Assembly: GCA_029204225.1 (NCBI GenBank) | Contig: CM055104.1 | Coordinates: forward strand, 45,263,835 to 45,327,834 | Length of the DNA stretch: 64,000 nt | Origin: Diphasiastrum complanatum | Taxonomy: Eukaryota > Streptophyta > Lycopodiopsida > Lycopodiales > Lycopodiaceae | Direction: 5' to 3' | In this document: piece by piece, positions 33,036 to 44,978 of the stretch | How positions within the stretch are numbered: the stretch's first letter is position 1 | Layout of the letters: every line of letters starts with the position of its first letter | Made by a program: the position numbers and the translations under genes | Notes under the pieces: model-generated | Told to the model about the DNA's origin: nothing | Databases searched by the model: none | What the model saw: the letters and a program-made list of their open reading frames with translations, nothing else

Positions 33036-33780
33036 CATACCGTCAATCACTAAGAATCTTCTTAGTGTAAATCAAATTCTTAATCAAATGCTTGACAAGG
33101 TTCTAGACTCTGGAATTTTTTGGATATGCTTGCTTGATAAAAAATAAAGGAGTTTTGATTGCAAGAGAAAAAAAGCAGTGTAGATTGTTCAAACTTGATG
33201 CTTGTGTTGTTGCTAACCAAGATGATTTTGTGGAAAGGGAGCAATTGACAAGTCAAGAGATTTTTCATAAGAGGTTGGGGCATCTCAACTTCAAGATTTG
33301 GAAATGATGGCAAAAAGGAAAGTATTCATTGGTCTTCCAATGGTGGTGAGTACATTGTAACCAAATTCAAGGACTTCTTTGATGCGCATGGTATTAAGAG
33401 GGAGTCATCAACAAGCGCAAGGACCCGACAAGAAAATGGAGTGGTCAAGAGGAAGAACTAAACCTTGTATGAAGGGGCCAAAGCTATGAGGTTAAGTGCC
33501 AATCTTTCTTTTTAGGGTGAAGCCTTGTCATGTGAAAACTATCTTTGCAATAGTTGGCTGAGTGTACCATTGGATGGTAAGACACCTTTTGAAGCTCTTT
33601 TTGGTAGGAGGCCCATTGTCAAGTTCTTCAAAATCTTTGGATGCACTTGCTATCTCAACAACATGTGTGGTCGAAGTTGACCTCGGATTGCATAGGAATA
33701 AAGATAATGTTTTGATTGACAATAATGAGGAGGATGGATCTTCCACTTCTTCACCTTCTAATGATGAAATTCAGTGATGT
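33036..33780 (+). pseudogene. copia protease end to integrase, heavily decayed
   Basis: Pieces in several frames: NVLFIPSITKNLLSVNQIL, IFHKRLGHLNFKIW (integrase HxxxxH zinc site), a deletion, then GGEYIVTKFKDFFDAHGIKR, ENGVVKRKN, LCNSWLSVPLDGKTPFEALF and VKFFKIFGCTCYL. Stops and frameshifts occur throughout, and the catalytic core is mostly deleted. Confidence 0.8.
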
Positions 33781-34149
33781 TGAATCTGGAGGCGTGGACA
33801 CCGATGAGAATATAAGTTTTGATACTAGATCCAAAAGAATCTAAATTTTATATTACAATTTACAAAAATTCGAATAAATTATGCTACTTGGGCTCTTTCT
33901 AATTTTTGTGTATTGTAACTTCTTAGGAAAATTGTTGAATACTTCAATTTTTTACATATTCTAAAATTTTATTACAAATTTGAAAAAAATTCGATGTGTT
34001 TTTTATGTACTTTTAATAATGGGTATGATATTGTAGGACATTCTTTTTCAAAATGTGCCAAAAAGTGCCATTATTTAACGTGATTGTAAGAATATTTCTT
34101 ATAGTTCTCATTTTCACGAAATATTATCCATTTGATACGCAACGACGTT
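33781..34149. other. Unassigned AT-rich stretch
   Basis: No feature seen between the integrase relic and unit B. Confidence 0.35.
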
Positions 34150-37100
34150 GATCATATTAATGTGACAAGTGATGATATTGATGCGCAAATGTAGATAGAT
34201 CTAGATGATGAATAGAGTATACAAAATATTGACGTACTACAATTTACTATGTTGCTGAATATATATATTACTCTCCTTATTTATTTTGATTTATTGGATG
34301 CAAAAATAAGTTGTATGTGGTGATGTCAATGATCATGATAATATGATTATGTCATATATTTCTCACATTTTGATTTTCACTGTCATAAATGGCCTATGTT
34401 GTTGATATGTAAGCAAATTCCATGTGTTGATAAGTATCTATTCATAAAAATATATTCAAAATCAATTCTGTAACATACCAACGCTTATACCACAGGCAAC
34501 ATTTTTTCATCAGTCATGATATATACCTCGAAATATTCCATGAAGAAAATGTGCTAATTTCATAGATTCTACCAAAACATTTTCATGGCTTATACAAACA
34601 AAAAATTCAATGCCTACAACAAGGGAATTTTCAAGGTTGATACCATTGCCAATCAACGCTGGAAAGCCACGCGACGCTGACCAGCCTCGTGTTCTTTTTT
34701 GAAAACGTTACAAATTAGCATTGGAAACCCTCCATTGGTCTCTTGTAGTGTGAGTTGTAAACAATCAGGCATTAGATATTGCAACTCGCAAGTAGTGATA
34801 GAGGAAAACCAAGTAGTACTATCATCTTACCCATGAGGGGTATCTAATTACAAGATGAGTATAGGGGACCAAAATTCTAGTGGTCTATCCCAACTACATC
34901 AAGTAATGTGCTCTACCCGTCACACTACTCTGGGCAAGTCCCAAATTCCAAAAGAACTTCTTCTATTGGTCCCTAGAGAACAAATGGACCCCCCTCCTCC
35001 CCGCGCTTTTCATAATTAGGTTTAGTCAACATGGCACGACTGACCTGGCATGGGACCCTTGCCATGTAGGGGCAACTCAAGCCCATTTTTTGGACTTGGT
35101 GACATTGCCTGGCATGTTGAGGTGCCATGGCAACTTCAAAAAATGGACCAATGGTATGACAAAGATTCAAACCATCCAATCAAATTGGGACACTTACCAG
35201 CCAAGTTTGAAAAGGAAGGTCAACTACGGTTGCCAAGATTCAAAAAATTGGCAGCAAATGGAAGCTTGAATGTGAAACATTAGTCTTGAGAGGTACAAAG
35301 TATTGAAATGGGTGACCTAATTCCCCTTCTACATATTAACTTTATAAGTTTATGCATTGCTCAAGTCACAGGCCGTTTGTATTGCTAATATGTATAAGGC
35401 GCGTGTAATAAGGCGATTATGTGTAAGGCGATATGTCTCTCGAAGGCTGAAAACGTGCGTACTAATACGTTGGACCTTATCCAACAAGGTATACCGGTGG
35501 ATGGTACCTTTCACCGGCTATTACCTATGGCCGTGAATAAGAAACATCCAAAAGCCATGTCATAATGGGCTCTTCCGGTATCCTTTCAAAGGCTGTGTCG
35601 ATCTGAGTTGCTTCTTCTTCTTCTTCTTATCTTTTCTCTCTCGCTTGGAGTTGCAGCCTTCCATCGCTAGCCTCGCAAGTTCCTCTCTCTCGCTTGGAGT
35701 TGCAGCCTTACATCGCTAGCCTCGCAAGATCCAGGACCAAACAAATTGGTCTTCAATCGCTGGCACAGTCGCAGAGGTTCTTTTGCTTTAAAACGCTTGC
35801 GTTTTCGTGTACATTTTTGGGAGTATCTGGTAGGATCGCAACCTGCCAACGCTGCGGGTATCTGCGGCAGTATCGTAGTGCCTTGCTTTTGCCAACGCTG
35901 TGGCCTGTGGGTATCTGCGGCATTGTTGTAGCACAGATCTTCGAATTGAGCTAAAACTCGAAGAGGCAATTTAAGAAGATGACGGATCAGGAAAGAATAG
36001 TGGAAGTAAACGTGATATCAGCGCATGATCTAAAGGACGTGCAACTTATCGGCAAGATGCGCACATACGTAGTTGCATGGATAGAAGAAGAGTGCAAGTT
36101 CTCCACCCGCGTTAGCGACAAGGGAAAAAACCCCTCCTGGAACGAAATCATGAAACTGCCCATAAGCCAAAAACAAATAGAGCTAGGATATGGCTATCTG
36201 ACCTTTGAAATCTACTGCTCAGGCATCGTATTCCCCAAGCTAGTGGGCTCCGTAGCGATCCGCATATCAGACCTAGTAACAGTCCTAGCCAGAACTGCTC
36301 GCAGAAACGAGTTCCATGAGTGCAAGCCCAGTGTTGTGAGGCCTTCAGGAAAAGAGCAAGGCACACTGTGTCTTGCGATCCGGATAGTGGACAAGCCGGG
36401 CCAGCAGCAGATTCAGCCTTCGCGGCTGCCGCATGAACCAGCTGAGAGGCAGGTACAGTCGAGATCAAGGCAGCACTCTCATGTGCGATGGAGAGACGAA
36501 GCAAGAGGAGAAGGCACCAGCTATGATCTGGCGACATATTATCATTATCCTTCTGATGTGGAGCAGCTGTTCATGAGTGTCAGCGGTCCTCTTCCACAGG
36601 AGCATCGGCGCCGGGCATCGTCGCCGCTAGAGCGGCTATATCCGTCACCACCACCCACTAGGGATGAGTCGCTGGGGCCGCTTAATCTGCCATCGCCCCC
36701 GATTGACACACCTCTTAGGGACCTTGCTTGCCCGTGTACGTATTCGCCACCTCGACCCAACCATCAACGGAATGCTTCGAGGTGGAGTGGCGCTCGCTCG
36801 GGGGCTGCTGCATCCAGCTCGATTCAATCTGAGGAAGGGGTGGCCAGGGGCCTGGGTGGCATCGTGCTCGACGATAATGCTGCTACTAACGTTGTTCCTA
36901 ACCGGGCTGCCAATGTGTTTAGGCGTAGCAACGATGATGGCGACACAGGTTTTGGTATTCTAAGTGAGGACTGGTATATGGTATCTCCACCTTCTAGGCA
37001 ATCTTAACCTCCCATGCCATTTCCATGGATGGGGACTCGTGAAGATTTTCTAGTTCCCCTCCCTTTATACTAGTAGAGTTTACTCATATAAATTGAAAGG

Positions 37101-37568
37101 CAAGAGCATGGTTCCAAATCATGATGACTTCATTGACTATAGGTGTTACCTAACTTCCTAGTGTTAACTTCATTACCAAGGCTTAATCATCTCATTATAA
37201 CCCATCTCAAAAATATATGTATCTTCCTAGTGTTGATGTCATTACCAAAGCGTAATCTTCCCACAACAAACCCATTTTTAAGAAAACAATTTATGTAATC
37301 TCCTTGCGTGACATCATTATTGATGGTGTAACCTTCCTACAACCCATGTAATTAAAATCGAATTATGTAATCTCTTGGTGTTGACTCCAATATATCAACC
37401 AATTGATGTGCATACATGACCTTTGCAACTCATTTAATATATGGTATTGCCACTCGTGCAAGTATACACCCTATACAAATTCTTTCTACAAGAGACCTTG
37501 TCTATAAAGTCTTCTTGGAGGGATATGTTGATCCATCTCAATTTAGCCATCTATCGAGCATGAATGAA
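34150..37568 (+). repeat. Duplicated unit B carrying a C2-domain gene
   Basis: 34150-35700 matches unit C. 35158-37568 matches unit A. B is therefore the only copy with both the long upstream region and the gene, and A is a 5'-shorter version. The 49-bp leader duplication is at about 35634-35731. The right limit near 37568 corresponds to 10153 in A. Confidence 0.85.
35979..37007 (+). CDS. SRC2-like C2-domain protein, copy B
   Basis: 342 codons, single exon, same start context and same stop as copy A. C2 domain at about 5-135 (VNVISAHDLKDVQLIGKM, NPSWNE, YLTFEIYCSG), followed by a Pro/Arg/Ser-rich tail. As in copy A, the loop-1 Asp is replaced (GKMRTYV). By eye it differs from A at 22 residues, including S109R, R251C and Y253C, with no indel. 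About nine further differences are silent. Both frames are intact, so either could be expressed, but the high replacement share suggests weak selection on at least one. The upstream promoter region is longer than in A, so B may be the source of A. Function inferred only from the domain: peripheral membrane or protein-scaffold role. Confidence 0.8.
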   Translation: MTDQERIVEVNVISAHDLKDVQLIGKMRTYVVAWIEEECKFSTRVSDKGKNPSWNEIMKLPISQKQIELGYGYLTFEIYCSGIVFPKLVGSVAIRISDLVTVLARTARRNEFHECKPSVVRPSGKEQGTLCLAIRIVDKPGQQQIQPSRLPHEPAERQVQSRSRQHSHVRWRDEARGEGTSYDLATYYHYPSDVEQLFMSVSGPLPQEHRRRASSPLERLYPSPPPTRDESLGPLNLPSPPIDTPLRDLACPCTYSPPRPNHQRNASRWSGARSGAAASSSIQSEEGVARGLGGIVLDDNAATNVVPNRAANVFRRSNDDGDTGFGILSEDWYMVSPPSRQS

Positions 37569-37783
37569 TTGATAATATTTTGAGCACTGAGTTGAGAGGA
37601 GTTGGTGAGAATTCCTTGAAATTTGAATTGTAAAAAGAAATTATATAAAAATTATTTTCAGTTTTTCAATATTCGTGGATTTAGCATAGTTGGCTTCAAA
37701 TGTATTATGCGACTTATTTTTATGAGAGTAGACTATTAAAACACCATAAATATTTGTCATTCACTTTGAACATTTTTTGATTT
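37569..37783. other. Short unassigned spacer
   Basis: No feature recognised between unit B and the RT relic. Confidence 0.35.
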
Positions 37784-38798
37784 TTAAGGTTTTATTATCA
37801 AATTTAAATTTTTTAGACATGGTTTGTTGATTTTTTTGGGCAAAATGCATATTTTTTGTGATTCTAGAGAATTTTTTCTTGAAATTAAAACTGAAATTTT
37901 TTTAAAATGGTTACTTTTTTTTAGGATTTTGATCCATTTCGAAAGATTTTGTGTTTGAGATACAAGTGGACTTTGCATAAATTGTCTTAATCTTCCTACA
38001 CTATAACTAAGATCAAGCCTAGTTATAGTCAAATATATTGAGGAGCCTATAAGCCTTCTATAGAGTGTTATGTCCTCAAAGGATACTTCATCACCTCTTA
38101 TAAACGCTTTTACACTTTGCTCCATAGATTTGTCAATGCCTTTACAATTCTTGATTTTAAATCCATGTCGGATGGATAAAGCATCTTTAGATTGACAAAT
38201 GAAGCTAAAATCCATTCCTCTAGTAGCTTCTAATCCTAAAATATAGTGTACTGGGCTGAGATCAACCGTAACTTCTAAACTCTTTTGCCAAAGCAACTTT
38301 TACATCTCTTGTGCCATCAAGATCATTTCCACTGAGGATAATGTCATCTACATATAAAAGAAGTATAGTGACCTTGCCATCGTTAAATTTTATATAAAAA
38401 TTTAGACCATAAGAGCTCATAACAAAATTGATAGATTTGAGAAAGATGTTGATCCTAGAGTACCAAGCTCTAGGTGGTAGTTCGAGACCATAGAGAGTCC
38501 TTTGCAGAAAACAGACATTGTCTTCTAATCTCTTCTTGAAGAATCCCTCAGGTTACTCATGTAGATCTCTTCCTCCAAGTAGCCATTGAGAAAAGTATTA
38601 GTCACATCAAGTTGATAAAGAATCCGATTGAAAGTAGTAGCAAGAGATATGATCAATTTTACAGTTACTAGCTCAGACACAAGAGCAAATGTTTCATCAT
38701 AATCTATGTGTTTTGTTTGCAAGAAATCTTTTGCCTCAAGCCTTGCCTTATACTTGCTTATTGATCCATCTTTATTGTACTTCAATGTCTACACCCAC
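37784..38798 (-). pseudogene. copia reverse transcriptase relic, - strand
   Basis: The - strand from 38790 reads KYNKDGSISKYKARLEAKDF, DYDETFALVSELVTVKLIIS, YQLDVTNTFLNGYLEEEIYM, a frameshift, YGLELPPRAW, then TILLLYVDDIILSGNDLDGT near 38330-38400 (catalytic YVDD intact), VHYILGLEA, KNCKGIDKSMEQSVKAF, ITLYRRLIGSSIYLTITRLD and LSYSVGRLRQFMQSP. RNase H is missing; the low-coordinate end decays into AT-rich sequence. Confidence 0.9.
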
Positions 38799-38804
38799 TT
38801 GCAA

Positions 38805-39612
38805 TCAAGTGGCTTGTCCATTACCCCTTGGATAATATGATGTACTAAACCCATGGATCACAAAAAATTCTTCCGATAAGCATTTGATAGTCTCATTGAC
38901 AAAGTGAGTACAGCTCAGGATCTTGACATGACATCCAAATCGAATAATGATGTTCTCATATGAGAACTTTGCGATTGATTTTGCATTAGCAACTCGCTCA
39001 ACTCTTGCTTCAACCCATTTGGTCATGTAGTCCATTTCCACAATAATATATCATTTTTGAGTACCACATGTCGTTGGATGTATAGGACCAACATAATCAA
39101 GTTCTCACTTCTCAAATGGTACTTGTGCTAAAACTGGATGTAATGGTTCATAATGTTGTTTAGTCAGTCGATGAGCATGTTGCCAAATATCACAAGATTG
39201 AATTAACTTCTCAATATCCTTATGAATAGAAGGCCACCAACAACTTGATTGCAAAATCTTGTGTACTATAATATCAGCTGTAAAATGTCCTCCTCTCATT
39301 CCATCATGTGATAACATGATTAAATTTGTTACTTCGTGTGGCAAAATACATAGTCAAAGAATATCATCATATCCTCTTTGTGCATCAAATACTCCACAAT
39401 ATCTGCTGCCCATTCAAGTATGCCCATTCAGGTACCACTTCCACATAAAACAATACAACATCTAGCAGTTCATAATCCAAATCAATATTAACTGGTGCTG
39501 AATGTATCCTTGATGGATGATTGGCAATATAGTGCTATTTTCTCATTTGAACCACAACACAAAAATCAAACTATGATAATAAAAGTAACCATCTTGCGAT
39601 GCGTCCAATATT
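38805..39612 (-). pseudogene. Ty3/gypsy RNase H-integrase fragment, - strand
   Basis: The - strand from 39610: GRIARWLLLLS (RNase H end), ANHPSRIHSAPVNIDLDYEL, VVPEWAYLNGQQILW, then the integrase zinc domain (LSHDGMRGGHFTADIIVHKI, WWPSIHKDIEKLIQSCDIWQ, with the second Cys changed to Trp), HYEPLHPVLAQVPFEKW, and after a stop MDYMTKWVEARVERVANAKS, FGCHVKILSCTHFVNETIKC and STSYYPRGNGQA. The catalytic S-D-x-G motif is deleted (LSCTHFVN). It abuts the copia RT piece at 38800. Confidence 0.9.
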
Positions 39613-39624
39613 GCATCTCTTGTT

Positions 39625-40504
39625 TGTTGGACTCTACTCTCCTAAATCCCATATTAATCTAGATCCATTTATATTGTTGCAATTTTACACATATTGTCGC
39701 ACAATCTACAAAAATACTCTATTATGGAATAGAGACAAGAGAGTGGCAGTCCAACTTGTTGGACTTATCCGACTTATTGGAGAAACCCAACTTGGCTGAC
39801 TTATCAGGGAGTCCGACTTATCGACTCAACCGACTATTGTCGAAGGCCATTCTGACTCCATTGACTATCGGCAGCAACAACTCGACTCCGAAAAGGCGAA
39901 GCCTTCTCACGCCCACTTTCGATACTGTGCAACTACTTGGACAATGACAACAGCAGCTACAATTTATTCCAGATGATGCAAACAGCTCCATGTCACCTTC
40001 TTATACATACATTTGCACAAATGTAAATTATATATAGTTGATCATTGTAGTCAATTTAATACAGATCGTAACTAGATGTAATAAGCTAATTCCATATACG
40101 CTCGAGCACCAATGGACATTGAGATGTCATCTTATCAGAGACAGACTTAGTAGATGCTTTCAAGCATTGATTCTTTTCCTTAGACTGATTGTTAGTATAG
40201 ACTCATAGTTGTTATAGATCGTAGTTAGCTTTGTGAGTACACAGTTTCATCCGCTATTGATTTGTGCTCCCTAGCATAATCTGACTTGTATTTCTATACA
40301 TTCAATCTGAATAAATTGCTATTTGGTTTTGTGTTCATATTTGTCAGTGTTGCATGCTCTACGTTTTCTGTCTGACTCTCAAATTGATGTTTTGTGTTTC
40401 CTTACTATAGTGGTAGTGCATGCACCGAGGAAATTAGTCGACCACTGCCTTCATGCAGTAGTAGAATCATTCCGATCCAATCGATTGCGGTCATTTTTCC
40501 AACA
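39625..40504 (+). repeat. 5' LTR of a copia element
   Basis: Starts TGTTGGACTCTACTCTCC and ends TTTTTCCAACA, inverted ends TGTTGGA/TCCAACA, followed at once by a PBS. Same LTR family as 4423-5461 and 41682-42680. About 880 bp; the start was chosen over TGTTGGA at 39757 because the first 50 bases match the family. Confidence 0.75.
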
Positions 40505-40516
40505 TGGTATCAGAGA
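40505..40516 (+). other. Primer-binding site
   Basis: TGGTATCAGAGA, one base off the usual copia PBS, abutting the LTR. Confidence 0.8.
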
Positions 40517-40639
40517 TATCATCGATATAGCTTGATAAGTAGATTCCCAAAGAATCTGATTCTATCAACCGATAGAATAATTGTTTTTTTGTTTTATAAA
40601 TTGCATTAAGTGTTCATTCTTAAGTCATTGATAGTTATT

Positions 40640-41670
40640 AATGTCGCTTAGACTAACTTCCACGTGGATTTCCAAGAAAAAGCCAGTCCCATCTTCGACA
40701 AGCTCGAGGAGCCAATTACCACCTGTGGAAATTTAAGATGAAAGCTATGCTAATGGCTAAGGGATTGTATGATATTGTCACAGGTGCAGAGGCAAGACCC
40801 AAAGACAGCAACGCTGCAATCTCTTGATGGAAAGGCTTTCGTAATGATCATCCTCAACATATCAGACACACAAATCGGTCATGATTCTGAAGCTCATACC
40901 TGCAAGGAAGTCTGGGACATCTTGAGCACCCTATACGAAGTGTGCGACATAGCTTCCAAGCTACATCTTAGAAGAAAATTCTTCTCCCTCAAGATGACAA
41001 ATGATGATTCATTGCATAATCACATCAATTAGTTGCAGAATCAGTCATAGACGATCAAGACACAGTAATGACACTACTTTCAAGCTTGACAATATCGTAT
41101 GATAACTAGGTGATGATGATCACCACACACCCAGAATTGACCCTATCGCAAGTCATTACGATGATGTTACAAGAAGAGACAAGAACAGACAAGAAAAAAT
41201 GAACCTTCCAGTTCCTCTACTGACGACTCTCGCGTCTTATACTCCAACAAGAATTTGAACAAGTAGAAAAAGGGAGGCTCAAAGCCATAGAAGTTGACAC
41301 AAAGTCGTCAAGAACACTTGAAACCGCCGACAAAGAAGAAGTTGTTTGCAAATATTGCAAACGAACCAACCATGAGATTCGAGATTGGCATATCCTACAA
41401 GCCAAGAGCAATAATAAAGGGCAATCGAATCAGATGAAAATGTAGCTGTAGAAACATCTCAGTCGAATCAAGAAGTAGATCATGATGCATTCATAACTAG
41501 CCATCATGAAGCATCAAATGACAGCTCGTGGTTTTTTCATTTCAGAGCCACTCAACATATGACCAGCCATATCAGCTGTTTTGAATCATATATGTCTTAT
41601 AGTACCAAGAAGTTTGTTCACCTGGGCGACAATAGCACACAAGCTATCAAAGGTGAATGTACAATTACTA
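40640..41670 (+). pseudogene. copia gag-protease, multiply disrupted
   Basis: Pieces: SPIFDKLEE with a frameshift, LWKFKMKAMLMAKGLYDIVT, FVMIILNISDTQIGHDSEAH, CKEVWDILSTLYEVCDIASK and LHLRRKFFSLKM, then stops; PELTLSQVITMMLQEE; knuckle CKYCKRTNHEIRDW (last Cys to Trp) near 41350; protease region SWFFHFRATQHMTS (active-site DSG lost) near 41530; VHLGDNSTQAIKGECTI to 41670. The integrase core is absent. Confidence 0.8.
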
Positions 41671-41681
41671 TATGATTAAGT

Positions 41682-42680
41682 TGTTAGATTATTCTCCTAC
41701 TAATCAACTAATCGACATTTTAATCTTCGTCCAATTTTTATTCAGACCTGTAGATTTCTTTGTGTTTTCACACAATTTGCATAACTACTCAGAAACGGCT
41801 CATAATATTGACATTTTTGGGATTTTGTCTTTTGGGATTTTCTCTGACTTTGGCTTTTTCACAAAATGCCATATGCCTCAAATGTTAAGAAAACTACTTT
41901 GGCGAAGAAAAGTTACAGTTTATGTTTAAATCTACAGACAGACTGTTTACGACCAAAGCGATCGAGTTGCATTAATTCATCAACAAGTAATTTCTGAGAA
42001 GTCCTAATTGGATTGATGCCAGCATATCACAGCCAACTGGATGACGCATTTGACGACCTAATCGCTAGGTATAAATAAGTTGTTCATATTCCTACATCAA
42101 AAAGATTGAAGCATGAAGATCAATCATCAAGTATTGAATAGTTAGCGTTCTCTCTCTCAAGCTTGCAAGCTTGGACACTCCTGAGCATTCTAGCTCACTT
42201 TTTTAGAATTGATTAGAGATTGCTATTGCACTTACTACTTATCAACATTGCACTTAATTTAGACTTGTATTTCGTCACTTAGAAATAGCTTAGAGTACGC
42301 GGCTTTGATCCACAACTTGTTATACTCATTTACCTCTGTTTCATTTTCATACTGAATCAATACTATCTTCTTATTGTGTCCAGATTTGTCTCAAAATGTA
42401 TGCATTTATGTAGTTCGTCGTGATGGACTATTTGTCTGATAATTCAATGCTTTAATGTTTGGCTACGTAATCATTGTAGTACTAATGATTCATTTAGTTA
42501 CTATAAGATCGAACGTGATTTCTATTACTATTGTTTTGTTCAAAATTGATAGGCGTAGTCATGCATAGAAAAAGAGAAAGATAGTTTATTCTGCTGCACG
42601 CGATAAGTTTTCTTTCTTGTCGTTCGACTTCTTTTTATAGCACTCTATTCGAGCTATCTTTTACACATCTCTTTCCAACG
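41682..42680 (+). repeat. Solo LTR of the same family, nested
   Basis: Starts TGTTAGATTATTCTCC, ends TTTCCAACG (CCAACA in the sister LTR), with flanks TAAGT (41677-41681) and TAAGC (42681-42685), a 5-bp target-site duplication with one mismatch. TATAAATA at 42070-42077. No PBS or polypurine tract adjoins it. Confidence 0.7.
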
Positions 42681-42689
42681 TAAGCTTTG

Positions 42690-43590
42690 CAAATGATCAA
42701 TCCAAAGCCCCGGACTCTAGAGCAGAAAGTCGAAGATCAACTTGTTGAAGAAGACACGAACCAGTAGGGATGAACTGAACCAAGAAGGTCAACAAGACAA
42801 AGAAGACCTCCAGATCGATACACTGACAACAATTTTCAATGGAATGAAGATGCAGATTTCAAATTTTGCAGCTTCACTGAAGAATCAACAACTACCAAGA
42901 AATTATTTAGAGTCCAGAGGGAGAATTCTAGCAGCAGGCAATGTCAAAAGAGATCGAATCAATGAGGCAGAATGAGGCATGGACACTAGAGCCACTGCCT
43001 GAAGATAAAAAAAATCGTCCACTACAAATGGGTTTATATAAGAAAAATCAAATTAGATGACACTATCGGATGCTACAAGGACAAACTTGTCACCAAGGGC
43101 TACATGCAAAGGTACGACATCGACTACTTCAATACGTACTCACCAATGGTCAAAATGACAAGCATTCGACTACTCCTTGCATACGTAACACAATACAATA
43201 TGGAAATACACCAGATTGATGTCAAAACAACCTTTCTCCATGGAGATTTAGAGGAAGAAATCTTCATGAAGCATCCTAAAGGATTCAAAGACCCCGACAA
43301 TTGACAGTATGTTTGTCGGTTGCATCAATGCATTTATGATCTGAGGCAGGCATCACGAGCTTGGTACAAAAAGCTCGACAATCTTTTGAAGTATCTAGAC
43401 TTTGTTCCTATACAAGCACATTGTAATGTCTATATAAAAAGAGTAGGAAAAAGCTTTTTGATTCTAACTATTTTTGTAGATGACTCCTTGATGATAGGAA
43501 ACTCTTTGATGCTAATCAGGAAAATGAAGAGTCAAATTTTTGCAAGTTATGAAATCACAGATTTGGGAGAAGTGCAATCTAAGAAATTGG
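42690..43590 (+). pseudogene. copia integrase tail and reverse transcriptase
   Basis: Linker TEPRRSTRQRRPPDRYT near 42770-42830, then KIVHYKWVYIRKIKLDDTIG, CYKDKLVTKGYMQRYDIDYF, MEIHQIDVKTTFLHGDLEEE, IFMKHPKGFKDPDN, a stop at about 43302, VCRLHQCIYDLRQASRAWYK and ILTIFVDDSLMIGN (YVDD to FVDD) near 43470, ending at ITDLGEVQ. Frameshifts near 42970-43080. It may be the 3' part of the element starting at 39625. Confidence 0.85.
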
Positions 43591-43596
43591 CATAGC

Positions 43597-43613
43597 TCCC
43601 CAGCAACGGCACC
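43597..43613 (-). other. Tat/Athila-like primer-binding site, - strand
   Basis: TCCCCAGCAACGGCACCA on the + strand is the reverse complement of a near match (two differences) to the TGGCGCCGTTGCCGGGGA PBS of plant Tat/Athila gypsy elements. Confidence 0.6.
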
Positions 43614-43618
43614 AAAAT

Positions 43619-44619
43619 TGTAGTGGCTTTATTTTCTATCCTATCCTCAACCCAAGATCCAATCACACAAGCATCAAGGAGATGAAGTTAGTCATCACGT
43701 GGAGGTTCAATCCCATGAGAGCGATAGCATAAATCAAATCCAGCATGCATGGATGATCCACAATTGACACTAAGATCTAGTAACATTATGCATTAACCCT
43801 ACATCCATTAACACTATCAATTAACACTACAACCATTAACCCTAATTCTACAATGATGATAGCTTACTCTTCTCTCTCTCTTTCTTTCTCTCTCACAAAA
43901 AGCATAAGAAATAACAATTCCAATAAGCTTCAGATCCAACAATTAGCAAATACAAAGAAAATATGAGAGATGGAGGAAAAGAGATAAAGAGCAAGGACAT
44001 TCACAAATCCATTCCATAAGAGAGCCAATCTGCTTGTATTGAAATGAAGATAAAAACATATACAATCATTTGAAATTGCTACTTATATAGGAAAATGAGG
44101 AGATGGGCATCCCAATTCCTATTGGCTAATTCCTACCCTCCCTAACTATTCAAGTTGAAAAAAGAGTGGGAATCCATTCAATAATTAGAGGGAACCAATT
44201 TGAAATTGAAATTTAGTGGGGACCCCTATTTTATTCACTAACTTGACATTTAGGCCTGTGACATTAAAAGTCCCACAAAAAGGCCTAAGGTCCTATTAAC
44301 TTGTAGCTAATCAAATAACTATGTGATCATCGGGTTGGACTCACACACGCAGGGTGCCATGCGACAGTTAATGATCCATTCCTTGGTCGGGTTGTTGCTA
44401 TGTAACAACAACATCTATCTCTGATTCATTGTCAAGTAGTTGGATTGACTATCGGCTGAATGGAGCTTGAGGCTCGAAAGCACGTGGATGCTACTTGGCA
44501 TGACTTTTAGGGATGAGCCTTGCCATTTGCATTTGGGGTTGGCAATGGATGTGTAAATCCATTCAATTTGCACTCCACATCATGGTCCACTTGGCCGATT
44601 ATCCTTGTAAATTACAACA
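43619..44619 (-). repeat. Probable gypsy LTR (boundaries approximate)
   Basis: Starts TGTAGTGGC six bases beyond the PBS and may end at TTACAACA near 44619. The region is non-coding, with a (TC)n run near 43870. The internal part of this element is not present on the left. Confidence 0.4.
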
Positions 44620-44978
44620 TCCCCCCTTAGCTAAGTATAAAGAAGGGGCACCTAATGCTCGTCCTTCTTATCGTAGGAAAATACAAGGCAAAAAATATGG
44701 ACGTGTATATGGTTCCCTTGATAGATGAGCTAACGATTCTATGACAAGGAATTCAAGTGAGCGATATATCAAGACCACTGAGACAAAGAGATTTTGTGGT
44801 AAAGGGGATCCTGATGTAGACAATGCATGACTTTCCTATATATGGGGAATGTTCTATGAGATATCCTTGCTATTGGCTTGATTCATAATATTATATTGAA
44901 TTTTATGTGCATTCACAAATTTTCTTTCAATTTGAACATTGGACTCACAATTAAGTTGGTTGTTTTGTCTCAATGTAG
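44620..44978. other. Unassigned, possible 5' part of CACTA copy 1
   Basis: No domain recognised. It ends in a plausible 3' splice site (CAATGTAG at 44978) before the first transposase exon. Confidence 0.35.
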
